The notes: a model not told the origin generated them from the letters alone. Counted from the first letter of the stretch, positions 7,392-16,648 are shown. The stretch: 64,000 nucleotides of DNA from Gemmatimonadota bacterium (GCA_022571515.1 JACZXQ010000006.1:1-64000), one strand, 5' to 3'. Program-made: numbers and translations.

Positions 7392-7954
7392 CCCGCGTTT
7401 CCCACTGCACTCAGGATCAGTTGGGCTGCCTCCGAAAAATCCTGAACAACGCGGGTCTCACGCGGCACCGTCGCCTCGTGCTCCGCTCCGTACCCGGTGC
7501 ACACTAGGATCGGAACGCCTCCGAGGGCAATACCCGGCAACACGTCTGTCACCTTGTCTCCCACGTAATACGAACGGGCGAGATCCAGATCCAATTCCTC
7601 CGCCGCGGCCTGGTACATTCCGGTCCCCGGCTTGCGGCAATCACAGTCTCCGGTGACCTCCGGGTGATGCGGACAGAAGTACGTGCCATCCACCGTGGCT
7701 CCGTGCTCCCGTAGAACCTCGTTCACTCGGGCGGCCACGGCCTCGTAGGCCTCAAGTGTATACAGCCCACGCGCGATACCGGATTGGTTCGTGACCACGA
7801 CGACGGCGAAGCCGCCGTCCTTGAGCGCTCGCACAGCCTCCATCGCGCCCGGGAGCATCTCCACACCCGCAGGGTCGGCGAGGTATTCCTTTTCCTGAAG
7901 CAGTGTGCCGTCCCGGTCCACGAAAACGGCGGGCCTCACACCGGCTTCAGCCAC
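7388..7954 (-). CDS. gmhB: D-glycero-beta-D-manno-heptose 1,7-bisphosphate 7-phosphatase-like HAD enzyme
   Basis: A HAD-IIIA phosphatase of about 188 residues. The catalytic motif VFVDRDGTLL, motif II TNQSGIARG, the zinc loop CPHHPEVTGDCDCRKPG and the motif III/IV segment YYVGDKVTDV match GmhB, which removes the 7-phosphate during ADP-heptose synthesis for LPS. The GTG at 7954 overlaps the selA stop by 8 nt and gives a normal N terminus; an upstream ATG at 7996 would only add residues shared with selA coding. No other heptose genes are in the window, so a role in another sugar pathway is possible. Confidence 0.88.
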   Translation of the reverse strand: MAEAGVRPAVFVDRDGTLLQEKEYLADPAGVEMLPGAMEAVRALKDGGFAVVVVTNQSGIARGLYTLEAYEAVAARVNEVLREHGATVDGTYFCPHHPEVTGDCDCRKPGTGMYQAAAEELDLDLARSYYVGDKVTDVLPGIALGGVPILVCTGYGAEHEATVPRETRVVQDFSEAAQLILSAVGNAG

Positions 7955-9338
7955 GGTCCAACGCTGCGCGGAGTGCGTCCGCAAGCGCGGCATCATGGTC
8001 GGGATGCACCGTTCTCAGATCCAGTACGAGCGCTTCGTCCTCGACGCGCCCCACCACCGGCGGCTCTCCGGTTCTGAGGCGACGTGCGAGTTCCTTGGGC
8101 ACGAGGTCTCGGGAAACGATGCGCAACGCCCACCCCGGCAACTCGACGCCCGGGAACGTACCGCCGCCCACCACCGAACTGTTTTCGCTGACCTCGACAG
8201 CGAGTCTGAACGGCTCGAGCGCCTCCGCCAGCTTTCCCGACCGCACGCGCAAGTCATCGGCGGAGACGGCCAGCATGCGAAGCGTGGGGATCCGCGTTAC
8301 CGCCTTCTCGGGGTCGCGGTAGAGCCTGAGCGTGGCTTCCAGCGCCGCCAAGGTGCCCTTATCCACCCGGAGAGCCCTGCACAACGGATTGCCGCGCATG
8401 TCACGGACCAGCGACGCATCGCCGAGCAGAATCCCGGCCTGGGGTCCACCGAGCAGCTTGTCGCCCGAGACCGCCACGATGTCAGCGCCCGCCCGCAGCG
8501 AGTCCTGTGGCCTGGGCTCGACCGGAAGTCCGAACTCGGAGGCCTCCACCATGAGTCCGGAGCCCAGGTCGTGTACCAACGGCACCTGGAGGTCTCGCGC
8601 GAGTGCAGCGAGCTCTTCGAGAGTGGCCTCCTCCACGAAGCCGGTCATGCGGAAATTCGACTGGTGCACCTTCAAGATCATGCCGGGCGTGGCGACTGCG
8701 GCCGCCTCTTGGTAATCCTTCAGCCGGGTGCGGTTGGTGCTTCCCACCTCACGGAGGGTCGCACCGGCCTGCACAAGGATCTCCGGTATGCGGAAACCGC
8801 CGCCGATCTCGACCAACTCACCGCGAGACACCAGCACGTCGCTGTTCCGCGAAAGCGTATTCACGGCGAGCACGAGCGCCGCCGCATTGTTGTTCACGAC
8901 CAGCGCATCCTCGGCCCCGGTCAGCTCGGTGAGCAGCGCCACACAGTGGTCGTAGCGGGAGCCGCGGGTGCCCTCCTCCAGATTGAATTCGAGGTTGGAG
9001 TATCCGGCGGCCACCGCGACCATCGCCTCACGTGCGGCGTCGGCCAGCGGAGCGCGGCCCAGGTTGGTGTGGAGCACCACGCCGGTAGCGTTGATCACCG
9101 GCCGCAACGAGGGCACTCCCTCGAGGTCCATCCTGCGAGCGACGTCCTCGGCGTAGCGTGCGGGGTCCTCGATGTCGTCGGGCACGGATCCCGTCTCGAT
9201 GAGCGCCCTCACATCGGCTACGGCCTCTCGAATGCTCACCACGACACGCTGGCGGGGAAAGCGGTCGCACAGAGCCTTGAAGGCGGGCGTGTCCAGGAGA
9301 CGCTCCACGGCCGGAATCCTCTGACGTGGGTCAGTCAT
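7947..9338 (-). CDS. selA: L-seryl-tRNA(Sec) selenium transferase SelA
   Basis: A PLP enzyme that converts Ser-tRNA(Sec) to Sec-tRNA(Sec). The 463-residue length, the N-terminal helical domain (IPAVERLLDTPAF), the VINATGVVLHTNLGRAPL motif and the PLP lysine K294 in SGDKLLGGPQAG match bacterial SelA closely. It overlaps the lipoprotein gene upstream by 4 nt (9335-9338) and gmhB downstream by 8 nt, so it is translated within the valS-lipoprotein-selA-gmhB chain. Neither selB, selD nor a tRNA-Sec gene is in the window. If they are absent from the genome, the protein may be a SelA paralogue. Confidence 0.92.
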   Translation of the reverse strand: MTDPRQRIPAVERLLDTPAFKALCDRFPRQRVVVSIREAVADVRALIETGSVPDDIEDPARYAEDVARRMDLEGVPSLRPVINATGVVLHTNLGRAPLADAAREAMVAVAAGYSNLEFNLEEGTRGSRYDHCVALLTELTGAEDALVVNNNAAALVLAVNTLSRNSDVLVSRGELVEIGGGFRIPEILVQAGATLREVGSTNRTRLKDYQEAAAVATPGMILKVHQSNFRMTGFVEEATLEELAALARDLQVPLVHDLGSGLMVEASEFGLPVEPRPQDSLRAGADIVAVSGDKLLGGPQAGILLGDASLVRDMRGNPLCRALRVDKGTLAALEATLRLYRDPEKAVTRIPTLRMLAVSADDLRVRSGKLAEALEPFRLAVEVSENSSVVGGGTFPGVELPGWALRIVSRDLVPKELARRLRTGEPPVVGRVEDEALVLDLRTVHPDHDAALADALRAALDRG

Positions 9339-10663
9339 CGACGGCGTGGTATGAGGAGACCCCGCACGCGCGGCTCCGCGTCATGGACCAGCAGGGTGTC
9401 GCGCCTCAACCGCAGCGTGTCTAGCTGCACGCCGGCCGTGTCCGGCTGCGCGCCGGTCGAATCCCCTACTGCCCCTGTGGTGTCGGGTGGGGGTGGGCGT
9501 GTGTACGACAAAGTGTCCTCCCCACCACCACCCGCCGTGCCCGCGATGTTCGTCACACCCGATACGGTCACCACGTAGGGCACGTCGTAGGTCAACGTGT
9601 CGGCGAGAAGCACGTAGAACTCGCGACCCGGAAGCGGTTCCCCCAGCGGAGTCATACCGGCACTCGTCCGGCCGATGCTCCCACCTGACCGAGGGCGAGC
9701 TCGGGCCGGCGCTTGCCGTCGGGTGGCAGGCATGTCGCTGTCACCCGCGGCCCGGGTGCGCAGTGAATCCATCCTCTCCTGATACTCATGCCAATGCAGC
9801 ACCGAGTCAGCGCGGGGCGCCGCATCATCTTCCCGGGCGAGGCTGACGTTCACCGCGGCAAGCGACGAGTCGGGATCGAGATAGTCGTCGAACACAACCA
9901 GAATGGTGGCGGAATCGACGACCTCCGTCGATGCCACGATGGCCGCGGTGGTATCGGGCGCCAGAATCGAAAGGTGAACAAAGATCGTGTCGATGTTGGT
10001 CACGGTCCTCACTGTCTCGGCCCTGGGTTCCTGCCGGTCCGCTTCATCGTTGCGGTTCATATCCTGAAACGCCTGGACCCGATAGGTGCCCTCCGGCAGG
10101 TACCGCAAGGCATAGATGCCCGCCGTATCCGTCTGGGCAACGTGTTGCACGCCGTCCTCTTCTCCAGCCGGCATGACGACGACGCTGATGCCTGCCATGG
10201 ACCGGCCGGTGATACGATCGACGACGACACCCGCGAGCACATTGGGAAGGGGCGGTGGCCCCGTGGAGAAGACGAACTCGAACGCCTCGCTCATCGCGTT
10301 ACCGAACATGTCGTTCACCACGGGAAGAACGGTGACGCGATAGACCAACCCTGCTTCGAAGCCGCCGGCCACGGAGACCTCGAGCCCGTCTCTGCGATGC
10401 TTCACCCGGACCACGCCCGTGCGGGGAGACACCTGCACGGCTCGGTCTAGGCTGCCGCCCGCCACCCTCTCACTGATGCGCTCGTTGAACGTGATGCGGA
10501 TGGGGCCCGAAAACGGCTCCACAATGGCGAACGTGTCCGGCACCGTTTCCACCACCTGAGGCGGCAGGCGGTCCCGTGGTCCACCGGGAGGGTTCCCAGG
10601 ATTTGCGCATGCAGCCAAGCCAGCCAACACGAGGGCCGACAGAATCGCGCCGAGAAGCCTCAA
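9335..10663 (-). CDS. Ig-like domain lipoprotein
   Basis: A 442-residue secreted protein with a lipoprotein signal (hydrophobic stretch, LAAC at 16-19, Cys19 the lipidated residue). Residues about 33-135 look like a bacterial Ig-like (SbsA/Big_5 type) domain: PPQVVETVPDTF, PIRITFNERIS and the end FEFVFSTGPP. Residues about 140-215 resemble a carboxypeptidase-regulatory-like beta fold (GVVVDRITGRSMAGI, YALRYLPEGTYRVQAF, DMNRNDEADR). The C-terminal third is rich in Asp, Thr and Pro and has no motif I recognise. It overlaps valS and selA by 4 nt each. Similar proteins are common in the Bacteroidota/Gemmatimonadota range; function is unknown. Confidence 0.85.
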   Translation of the reverse strand: MRLLGAILSALVLAGLAACANPGNPPGGPRDRLPPQVVETVPDTFAIVEPFSGPIRITFNERISERVAGGSLDRAVQVSPRTGVVRVKHRRDGLEVSVAGGFEAGLVYRVTVLPVVNDMFGNAMSEAFEFVFSTGPPPLPNVLAGVVVDRITGRSMAGISVVVMPAGEEDGVQHVAQTDTAGIYALRYLPEGTYRVQAFQDMNRNDEADRQEPRAETVRTVTNIDTIFVHLSILAPDTTAAIVASTEVVDSATILVVFDDYLDPDSSLAAVNVSLAREDDAAPRADSVLHWHEYQERMDSLRTRAAGDSDMPATRRQAPARARPRSGGSIGRTSAGMTPLGEPLPGREFYVLLADTLTYDVPYVVTVSGVTNIAGTAGGGGEDTLSYTRPPPPDTTGAVGDSTGAQPDTAGVQLDTLRLRRDTLLVHDAEPRVRGLLIPRRR

Positions 10664-13419
10664 ACTTCCGCGAGTCCCCGAAGCTTCACATCGAGCTTCT
10701 CCATCTGCTCCGCGAAGCTGTCGGCCTTGGCGCGCTCCCGTGTTACGACGTCTTCGGGTGCGCGTGACACGAACTTCTCGTTCTCGAGCTTGCGGCGCGC
10801 CCCCTTCACCTGGTCGCCCAGCCTCTCGATTTCCGTCTGCAAGCGCTCCCGTTCCTTGACGACATCGATCACGCCCTCGAGTGGAACGAACACTTCGGTC
10901 CCGTTCTTGAGGACCGCGTGGGCGCCCGCTCCCGCGTTTTCATCGGCCCCGATGCGAACATCCTCGACACGTGCCAGGCGCTCGACCGCCTCCCGCTGGT
11001 CCTCGACCATCGCGGCGAAGGCCTCCGGCGCGCTGGTGAGTACCACGCCGACGCGTTGGCCCTCGGGAACGTTGTACTCCTTCCGCAAGCTCCGTACCTG
11101 GACGATCAACTCCTGAAGGTCCGCCATGGCCGCCTCGGCGGCTTCGTCACGCCGCGCAGCGTCCGGCGTGGGCCATGGAGCCACCATGAGGGCTTCGGGC
11201 CGAGCAGTTCGGTCCGGAGTGGGTAGCCGGTCCCAGATGGCCGACGTGACGAACGGCATGAGCGGGTGCAGCAGTCGGCAGATACCGTCTAGTACCGCCA
11301 CAAGCGTGACACGCGCAGCCTCCCGGCTCTCCACCGGCGCATCGTCCCGCAGCCGGGGTTTGACCAACTCGAGATACCAGTCGGCAAACTCTCCCCACAA
11401 GAAGTGGTAGAGCGCGTCCGCCACCTCGTGGAGCCTGAACCGCTCGAGGTCCTCGGTCACCTTCTCGACTGTTCGGTCCAGCCGCGACAAGATCCAGCGG
11501 TCCGCCAATTGTAGGCCGTCGCCGACCTCCGCCAGCGAACCAACGGGCTCGTCACCAAGGCTCATCAGCGTGAAGCGCCCGGCATTCCACACCTTGTTGG
11601 CGAAGTTGCGCCCCGGCGAGAACGTACCCTCGAGGTCCTCGTGATCGAGTTGGATGTCCGTGCCCACCGCGGCGGCGGACAGGAGCGTAAACCGGAGGGC
11701 GTCGGCGCCGAAGAGGTCTACCACCTCGAGAGGATCGATGCCGTTGCCGAGCGATTTGGACATCTTTCTGCCCTGGCCGTCACGTACCGTGCCGTGCAGG
11801 TAGACCTCCGTGAACGGAGCCTCTCCCATGAATTCGTAGCCCGCCATGATCATGCGGGCGACCCAGAAAAAGAGGATTTCCGGAGCGGTCGAGAGCACGT
11901 GCGTCGGGTAGAAGGCCTTCACGTCCTCGGTTTCGTCGGGCCATCCGAGCGTGGAAAACGGCCACAGCCACGACGAGAACCACGTGTCCAACACGTCGGG
12001 ATCCTGCTCCAGGTCCAGCGAACCGCAGGACGGACACTCTGTCGGATCCTCCCGCACCACGATCGTCTCCCCGCAGCCGCCACAGTACCAAACCGGAATG
12101 CGGTGTCCCCACCAGAGCTGCCGCGAGATACACCAGTCGCGGATGTTCTCCATCCAACGCTCGTAGACCTTCTTCCAATGGACCGGCGTGAAGTTGATCG
12201 TTCCGTTCCTGGAGGCTTCGAGCGCAGGCTCCGCCAAGGGCGCCATGCGCACAAACCACTGCTCGCTGAGCCTGGGTTCGACCACCGTATGACACCGGTA
12301 GCACTTTGGAATCGAGTGTGCGTGGGCGTCGGATCCGGCGGAGAGTCCCTGTGCCTCCAGCGCCTCGATCACCGCCTTCCGCGCGTCGAAGCGGTCCATG
12401 CCCCGGAACGTCTCGGGCACGTTTTCGTTCATGGTGGCGTCAGGGTTCATCACATCGATGGGCTCGAGCCCGGTGCGTTGCGCCATCTCGAAGTCGTTGG
12501 GGTCGTGAGCCGGCGTCACCTTGACCATCCCGGACCCGAACTCGGGATCGACGAAGGGGTCCGCCACCACCGGGATCGTCCGGCCCGTTAGCGGCAACTC
12601 CACCTCCGCACCGACCAAGCCGGTGTAGCGCTCATCCTTGGGATTCACCGCCACACCCGTGTCGCCCAGCATGGTCTCGGGCCGGGTCGTCGACACCGTG
12701 AGATACCAGCGCCCGTCCTCGAGTTGGCCCACGGCTTCGGCGCCGGCTTCCGACGCGGCGCGCGCGGCGTCCCAGGCGGACTCCTGGAACGGGTACCGAA
12801 GATGGTAGAGCTTGCCCTCCGCGTCTTCCCCTTCGGCCTCCTCGTTCGAAAGCGCCGTAAGACACCGTGGGCACCAGTTGATGATGTACTCTCCGCGGTA
12901 GATCAGATCTTTCTCGTAGAGGCGGACGAAGACCTCGCGCACCGCGCGGCTCAGGCCGGGGTCGAGCGTGAAGCAGGTGCGCTCCCAGTCGCAGCTGGAT
13001 CCGATGGCTTTGAGCTGTTCGAGGATGGTCCCGCCGGTCTCGCGCACGTGCTCCCAAACACGTTCGACGAAGGCCTCGCGGCCGACCTCGTGTCGGCTTG
13101 TACCCTCGGCGGCGAGCAAGCGTTCGACGACGTTCTGGGTCGCGATCCCCGCGTGATCGGTGCCCGGCACCCAGAGCGACGCCCTGCCCTGCATGCGGCG
13201 CCAGCGGATCAGCACGTCCTGGATCGTGTTGTTGAGCCCGTGGCCCATGTGAAGAACCGCGGTCACGTTGGGCGGAGGGATCACGATGACGAACGGATCG
13301 AGACCGTCCCGTGAGACGGTCTCAGGGGCTACCTGGAAGTACCCGCTCTCCATCCACTGTCGATAGAGCGGCCCCTCGATGAGCTTGTGGTCCAGGCGCG
13401 GTGGCAGCGATTCGGCCAC
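10660..13419 (-). CDS. valS: Valyl-tRNA synthetase
   Basis: A 919-residue class I aminoacyl-tRNA synthetase. HIGH motif: PPPNVTAVLHMGHGLNN; KMSKS motif: GRKMSKSLGNGIDP. Between them is the CP1 editing domain (VSTTRPETMLGDTGVAVNP) and a zinc-type insert (CGGCGETIVV and ECPSCGSLD). The C-terminal coiled coil (about 850-915, VVKERERLQTEIERLGDQ) is the ValS tRNA-binding arm. The start codon is GTG at 13419 with a GAGAAG sequence before it. It heads a run of overlapping genes (lipoprotein, selA, gmhB). Confidence 0.98.
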   Translation of the reverse strand: MAESLPPRLDHKLIEGPLYRQWMESGYFQVAPETVSRDGLDPFVIVIPPPNVTAVLHMGHGLNNTIQDVLIRWRRMQGRASLWVPGTDHAGIATQNVVERLLAAEGTSRHEVGREAFVERVWEHVRETGGTILEQLKAIGSSCDWERTCFTLDPGLSRAVREVFVRLYEKDLIYRGEYIINWCPRCLTALSNEEAEGEDAEGKLYHLRYPFQESAWDAARAASEAGAEAVGQLEDGRWYLTVSTTRPETMLGDTGVAVNPKDERYTGLVGAEVELPLTGRTIPVVADPFVDPEFGSGMVKVTPAHDPNDFEMAQRTGLEPIDVMNPDATMNENVPETFRGMDRFDARKAVIEALEAQGLSAGSDAHAHSIPKCYRCHTVVEPRLSEQWFVRMAPLAEPALEASRNGTINFTPVHWKKVYERWMENIRDWCISRQLWWGHRIPVWYCGGCGETIVVREDPTECPSCGSLDLEQDPDVLDTWFSSWLWPFSTLGWPDETEDVKAFYPTHVLSTAPEILFFWVARMIMAGYEFMGEAPFTEVYLHGTVRDGQGRKMSKSLGNGIDPLEVVDLFGADALRFTLLSAAAVGTDIQLDHEDLEGTFSPGRNFANKVWNAGRFTLMSLGDEPVGSLAEVGDGLQLADRWILSRLDRTVEKVTEDLERFRLHEVADALYHFLWGEFADWYLELVKPRLRDDAPVESREAARVTLVAVLDGICRLLHPLMPFVTSAIWDRLPTPDRTARPEALMVAPWPTPDAARRDEAAEAAMADLQELIVQVRSLRKEYNVPEGQRVGVVLTSAPEAFAAMVEDQREAVERLARVEDVRIGADENAGAGAHAVLKNGTEVFVPLEGVIDVVKERERLQTEIERLGDQVKGARRKLENEKFVSRAPEDVVTRERAKADSFAEQMEKLDVKLRGLAEV

Positions 13420-13519
13420 GGTTCTTCTCGTTGGATTGAGGTCGTGTTGTCGGCTCTGCCATGAGTGGAGCGCCGACGCAGCGCCGCAAGCCTATCCGGG
13501 GTTCACGACCCCCGTCAAT

Positions 13520-13880
13520 TCAGCTGGCCCCCGCCGCGAATCTGGTTCGTACGCTAGTGCGTGAAGGGGGTTCCGTTCCCGGCGCATCCATGCCTGCGCG
13601 CACCTCGGTGAATTGGTCATTCGATATGTCGAGGAACGCGGGGGCGACATCGGGTCCGAACTGCACACCGGTCCCGTTTGCGATCTCCCGCATGGCTTCC
13701 GCGTGAGTGCGTGCAGGCCGGTAGAGCGGGGGCACGTCGTCGCGTCGTAGGCGTCGCACACACCCAAGATGCGGGCCACGAGCGGAATCCGGTCGCCCGA
13801 GAGGCCTTCCGGATAACCTGAGCCGTCCCACCACTCGTGGTGATGGCCCGACAGGTCACTCCACGCCCTGCCCGGTTGAT
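13520..13880 (-). pseudogene. Remnant of an HD-GYP domain gene
   Basis: Two reading frames together spell the C-terminal half of an HD-GYP cyclic-di-GMP phosphodiesterase. In one frame are [19 protein letters not shown] and [16 protein letters not shown]. After a shift near 13735 the other frame gives [20 protein letters not shown] and [12 protein letters not shown]. The N-terminal half and any start are missing, and about 4 bases seem lost at the shift. The 524 bp between valS and the TonB-like gene hold nothing else that I can support. Confidence 0.8.
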
Positions 13881-13943
13881 TGGGGGGGACATATGAAAGC
13901 TAAACAGGCTCTTTCCCGCCCGCGATAACATTTTTTCGGGGGA

Positions 13944-14795
13944 TTAAAGAAAATCGCCGCCGGGATCGGCCTTGGCGGAATCGGACCGGGCCTTCTCGCG
14001 CTCCCGATCACGCCGTCGTCGGATCGCCTCGACCCGTTCCCTCCAATGGTCCGCCATGAACGAAGCGGCCGCCCCATTCCGGATGTCGGCATCCTCGAAT
14101 GCCCGCCGGGCGGCTCGCTCTTGCATCCATGGGTTGGTGCCGAATCCGAACGGAAGGGGCAGCGTCAGCTTGCCCAGGTGTAGCTTGCCGGGCGAAATAC
14201 CCCAGCGCTCGCCGTTCTCTCCCGTCCGCGTCCAGTCGGTCAGGGCTCGTTCAGCCGAAACCAGAGCCCGGATGGAGTCGTTCCAGGCCTCCAGGCGGCC
14301 CGCCAACTCGAGCTGCATGCGCTCTTCCTCTGTGAGCTTGTGCGCCTCGGGCTCTGCAGCCCTCCAAAGTCTCGGGTCTGCACTTCGGACCCGTAGCGCC
14401 TCGGAGGCCCTCATGCCGGCGGGCACAGCCTCGATGGCGGGTGCGGTGGATTCGGACGGCTGCGCCGGGGCCGTGGGAGCCTCTTGCTCCGGCTCCAGTT
14501 CGGGTTCCGGGTCGGGTTTCTCCTGGGCATCAATGAGAGGATCGTCGGGCGGAATCTCGACGATCCTCACCACCCGAGTACCCTCGACCGGAGTCGTAGG
14601 CGCTTTCCCGACCGGGACGACCGCAACGAATTCCCAGTCCGGTGAAGACACAGAGTAGATGAGAACCACCAGGACGTGGAAGAGAACGGAAGCGGCAAGG
14701 GATACCACAGTGACCCGGCGGCTCGAGAGCCGTCTGCGGTCGTTCCAACCGGAACGGGCTTTACGGCCGGTAGCGGAAATCCCCTGTTCGCTCAT
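13944..14795 (-). CDS. TonB-like N-terminal protein without the TonB C-terminal domain
   Basis: A 283-residue inner-membrane protein. A basic N terminus is followed by one membrane helix (about 28-49), then VRIVEIPPDD and a Pro/Glu-rich spacer (about 88-125, PEPELEPEQEAPTAP), the layout of TonB. The rest, however, is charged and helical (EERMQLELAGRLEAWN, HWRERVEAIRRRRDRERE) and lacks the TonB beta fold with its YP motif. It may be a scaffold or a partner of an ExbB/D-type motor; none is adjacent. An 11-bp stem-loop separates it from the aminotransferase upstream. Confidence 0.7.
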   Translation of the reverse strand: MSEQGISATGRKARSGWNDRRRLSSRRVTVVSLAASVLFHVLVVLIYSVSSPDWEFVAVVPVGKAPTTPVEGTRVVRIVEIPPDDPLIDAQEKPDPEPELEPEQEAPTAPAQPSESTAPAIEAVPAGMRASEALRVRSADPRLWRAAEPEAHKLTEEERMQLELAGRLEAWNDSIRALVSAERALTDWTRTGENGERWGISPGKLHLGKLTLPLPFGFGTNPWMQERAARRAFEDADIRNGAAASFMADHWRERVEAIRRRRDREREKARSDSAKADPGGDFL

Positions 14796-14808
14796 TGCAG
14801 TTCCTAAC

Positions 14809-14836
14809 CCCTCCAGGAAAGGCGGTTCCTGGAGGG
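14809..14836 (-). terminator. 11-bp perfect stem-loop after the aminotransferase
   Basis: CCCTCCAGGAA (14809-14819) and TTCCTGGAGGG (14826-14836) pair perfectly around a 6-nt loop, directly after the aminotransferase stop (14838) and 14 nt before the next start codon. There is no T-run, so it may attenuate or stabilise the transcript rather than end it. Confidence 0.55.
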
Positions 14837-14837
14837 A

Positions 14838-16004
14838 TCAGGCCAAGCAACGCCCCAAGCGTTCCGCCGCCTCGACCAGCCGCTCCTCCCGTACCGTGAG
14901 GGCGATCCTGAAGAAGCCTTCCCCGCCGGCCCCCAGGGCGCTTCCCGGCAACACGATAACCCCTTCCCGCTCCAATACCCTCTCTGCGAAATCCACCGAC
15001 GACTCGCCTCCAGGCACCGGTACCCAGAGGTACATGGTCGCCTGCGGCAGCCGTGCGTCGAAGCCGGCCTCACGCAGCGCCTCGAATGCCGCGTCACGGC
15101 GGGCCTGAAAGAGCCCGACGTTCCCAGGAACCCAGTCGGCATAGCTCTCCAAAGCGGCGACACCCGCGGCCTGGACGCCCATGTACACGCCCGTATCCAC
15201 GAACGTCTTCACCCGCGCGAGGGCGGCGATTACCTCGGCCGAGCCTGCCGCCCACCCGAGCCTCCAACCCGTCATGTTGTACGTCTTGGAGAATGAATGG
15301 AACTCGATGCTCTGTTCCCGAGCGCCATCAATCTCCAAGACGGATGGCGGGCGGTATCCGTCAAAAGCCAGCTCGCTGTAAGCGTGATCGTGAATCAGGA
15401 TCGCGCCTTCGCGTCGACACAGGGCGACCGCATCTTGAAAGTACTCGAACGGAGCCGTCGCCGCCGTCGGGTTGTTCGGATAGTTGAGGTAGAGCAGCCT
15501 CAGGGGTCCGGACAATGATTCGACCAAACCATCCAGGGGGATCAGAAACTCGTTCTCCTCCAGAAGCGGGACCGCATGCGGTATCCCACCGGCGAGCACG
15601 ATGCCTCCTCGGTAGGCCTGATAGCCCGGATCCGGGATCACGGCCACGTCGCCCGGGTCGATGAAGGCCAGCGGCAGATGGGCGATCCCGTCCTTCGACC
15701 CTATCAGCGGGAGGATCTCCTCGTGCGGATCGAGCCTCACACCGAAGCGCTCCTGCATCCAAGCTGTGATGGCCTCCCGAAGGGCGACCAAGCCCACCTG
15801 AAACGGATAGCGAGAGAGTTCCCGCTCGCCCGCCGCCTGGGCGAGTCGCATCACGACGGCCGGCGGGGGATCCAGATCGGCGTCGCCCGCGCCTAGGTCG
15901 ATGAGATCGACGCCCTCCGCCTTCAGGCGCCGGCGCAATGCCGGAATGTGCGCCAGGGGGTAGGCGGGGAGGCTCTTGAACCGGTCGCTCGTATCGAAAG
16001 TCAT
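14838..16004 (-). CDS. Class I/II PLP aminotransferase, LL-diaminopimelate aminotransferase-like
   Basis: About 388 residues, fold-type I aminotransferase. The PLP lysine is in SFSKTYNMTGWRLGW; the cofactor and substrate sites are seen in LIGSKDGIAHLPLAF, DPGYQAYRGG, YLNYPNNPTAA and HDHAYSELAFDG. The IGSKDGIAH and NMTGWRLG patterns match the DapL (LL-DAP aminotransferase) group, which makes LL-diaminopimelate for lysine and peptidoglycan; other related enzymes (alanine or methionine aminotransferases) cannot be ruled out. The ATG at 16004 lies 7 nt after the stop of the FAH gene; a GTG at 16025 would overlap it. Confidence 0.85.
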   Translation of the reverse strand: MTFDTSDRFKSLPAYPLAHIPALRRRLKAEGVDLIDLGAGDADLDPPPAVVMRLAQAAGERELSRYPFQVGLVALREAITAWMQERFGVRLDPHEEILPLIGSKDGIAHLPLAFIDPGDVAVIPDPGYQAYRGGIVLAGGIPHAVPLLEENEFLIPLDGLVESLSGPLRLLYLNYPNNPTAATAPFEYFQDAVALCRREGAILIHDHAYSELAFDGYRPPSVLEIDGAREQSIEFHSFSKTYNMTGWRLGWAAGSAEVIAALARVKTFVDTGVYMGVQAAGVAALESYADWVPGNVGLFQARRDAAFEALREAGFDARLPQATMYLWVPVPGGESSVDFAERVLEREGVIVLPGSALGAGGEGFFRIALTVREERLVEAAERLGRCLA

Positions 16005-16011
16005 CCGCCGG

Positions 16012-16629
16012 CTAGCTGCCGTCACGCTCTACGGGGTTCGACACCGCGCCGACTCCCGGGATCTCCACCTCGACCACGTCTCCCGGTGAGAGAGGCCCGA
16101 CGCCCTCCGGCGTTCCGCTGGAGATCACGTCGCCCTCTCGGAGCGTCATCGCCCGGGACGCATACGCAATCAACTCAGGGATCGGAAAGATCATGTCCTG
16201 GGCGTAACCCTCTTGCCGGATCTCGCCGTTTACGCGGGTGACCACCGAGAGGCCCGCGAGGTCGCTCTCGGCCACAGGCACAGGCGTGCCCACTGGGCAG
16301 AAGGTGTCGAAGCTCTTGGCGCGGGCCCACTGCCCGTCCGAGCGTTGAAGTTCACGCGCCGTCACGTCGTTCAAGGGGAACACGCCCGCGACATAGCTCC
16401 ACGCGTCTTCCGCCGCCACATGACGGGCGTCGGATCCGATCAACACCGCGATCTCTCCCTCGAAGTCCACCCGTCCCGCCCAATGCGGAAGCCGGATAGC
16501 TTCGCCGGCGGTGATCATGGAGGAGGTGGCCTTGAGGAAGAGAAGCGGCTCACTGGGCACGTCACTGCCCAATTCTTTAGCGTGAGCCCGATAGTTCCGT
16601 CCCACACACACGATCTTGGAGGGATGCAT
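16012..16629 (-). CDS. Fumarylacetoacetate hydrolase (FAH) family protein
   Basis: About 205 residues, the short FAH fold. Seen are KIVCVGRNYRAHAKELG, LFLKATSSM, the metal-binding glutamates in VDFEGEIAVLIG, the Asp in FPLNDVTARELQ, KSFDTFCPVGTP and the end VISSGTPEGVGPL. Family members include oxaloacetate decarboxylases, acylpyruvases and ring-cleavage hydrolases, so the substrate is open. The ATG at 16629 is chosen because the upstream part of the frame (to 16665) belongs to the small membrane gene. It is followed closely by the DapL-like gene. Confidence 0.9.
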   Translation of the reverse strand: MHPSKIVCVGRNYRAHAKELGSDVPSEPLLFLKATSSMITAGEAIRLPHWAGRVDFEGEIAVLIGSDARHVAAEDAWSYVAGVFPLNDVTARELQRSDGQWARAKSFDTFCPVGTPVPVAESDLAGLSVVTRVNGEIRQEGYAQDMIFPIPELIAYASRAMTLREGDVISSGTPEGVGPLSPGDVVEVEIPGVGAVSNPVERDGS

Positions 16630-16648
16630 CGACCGATGCGGGGCTGGC

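Noticed and set aside
7905-9578. Plus-strand open frame of 557 codons opposite selA
   Set aside because: It mirrors selA and the lipoprotein gene, has no recognisable domain, and is the usual antisense open frame of GC-rich coding DNA.
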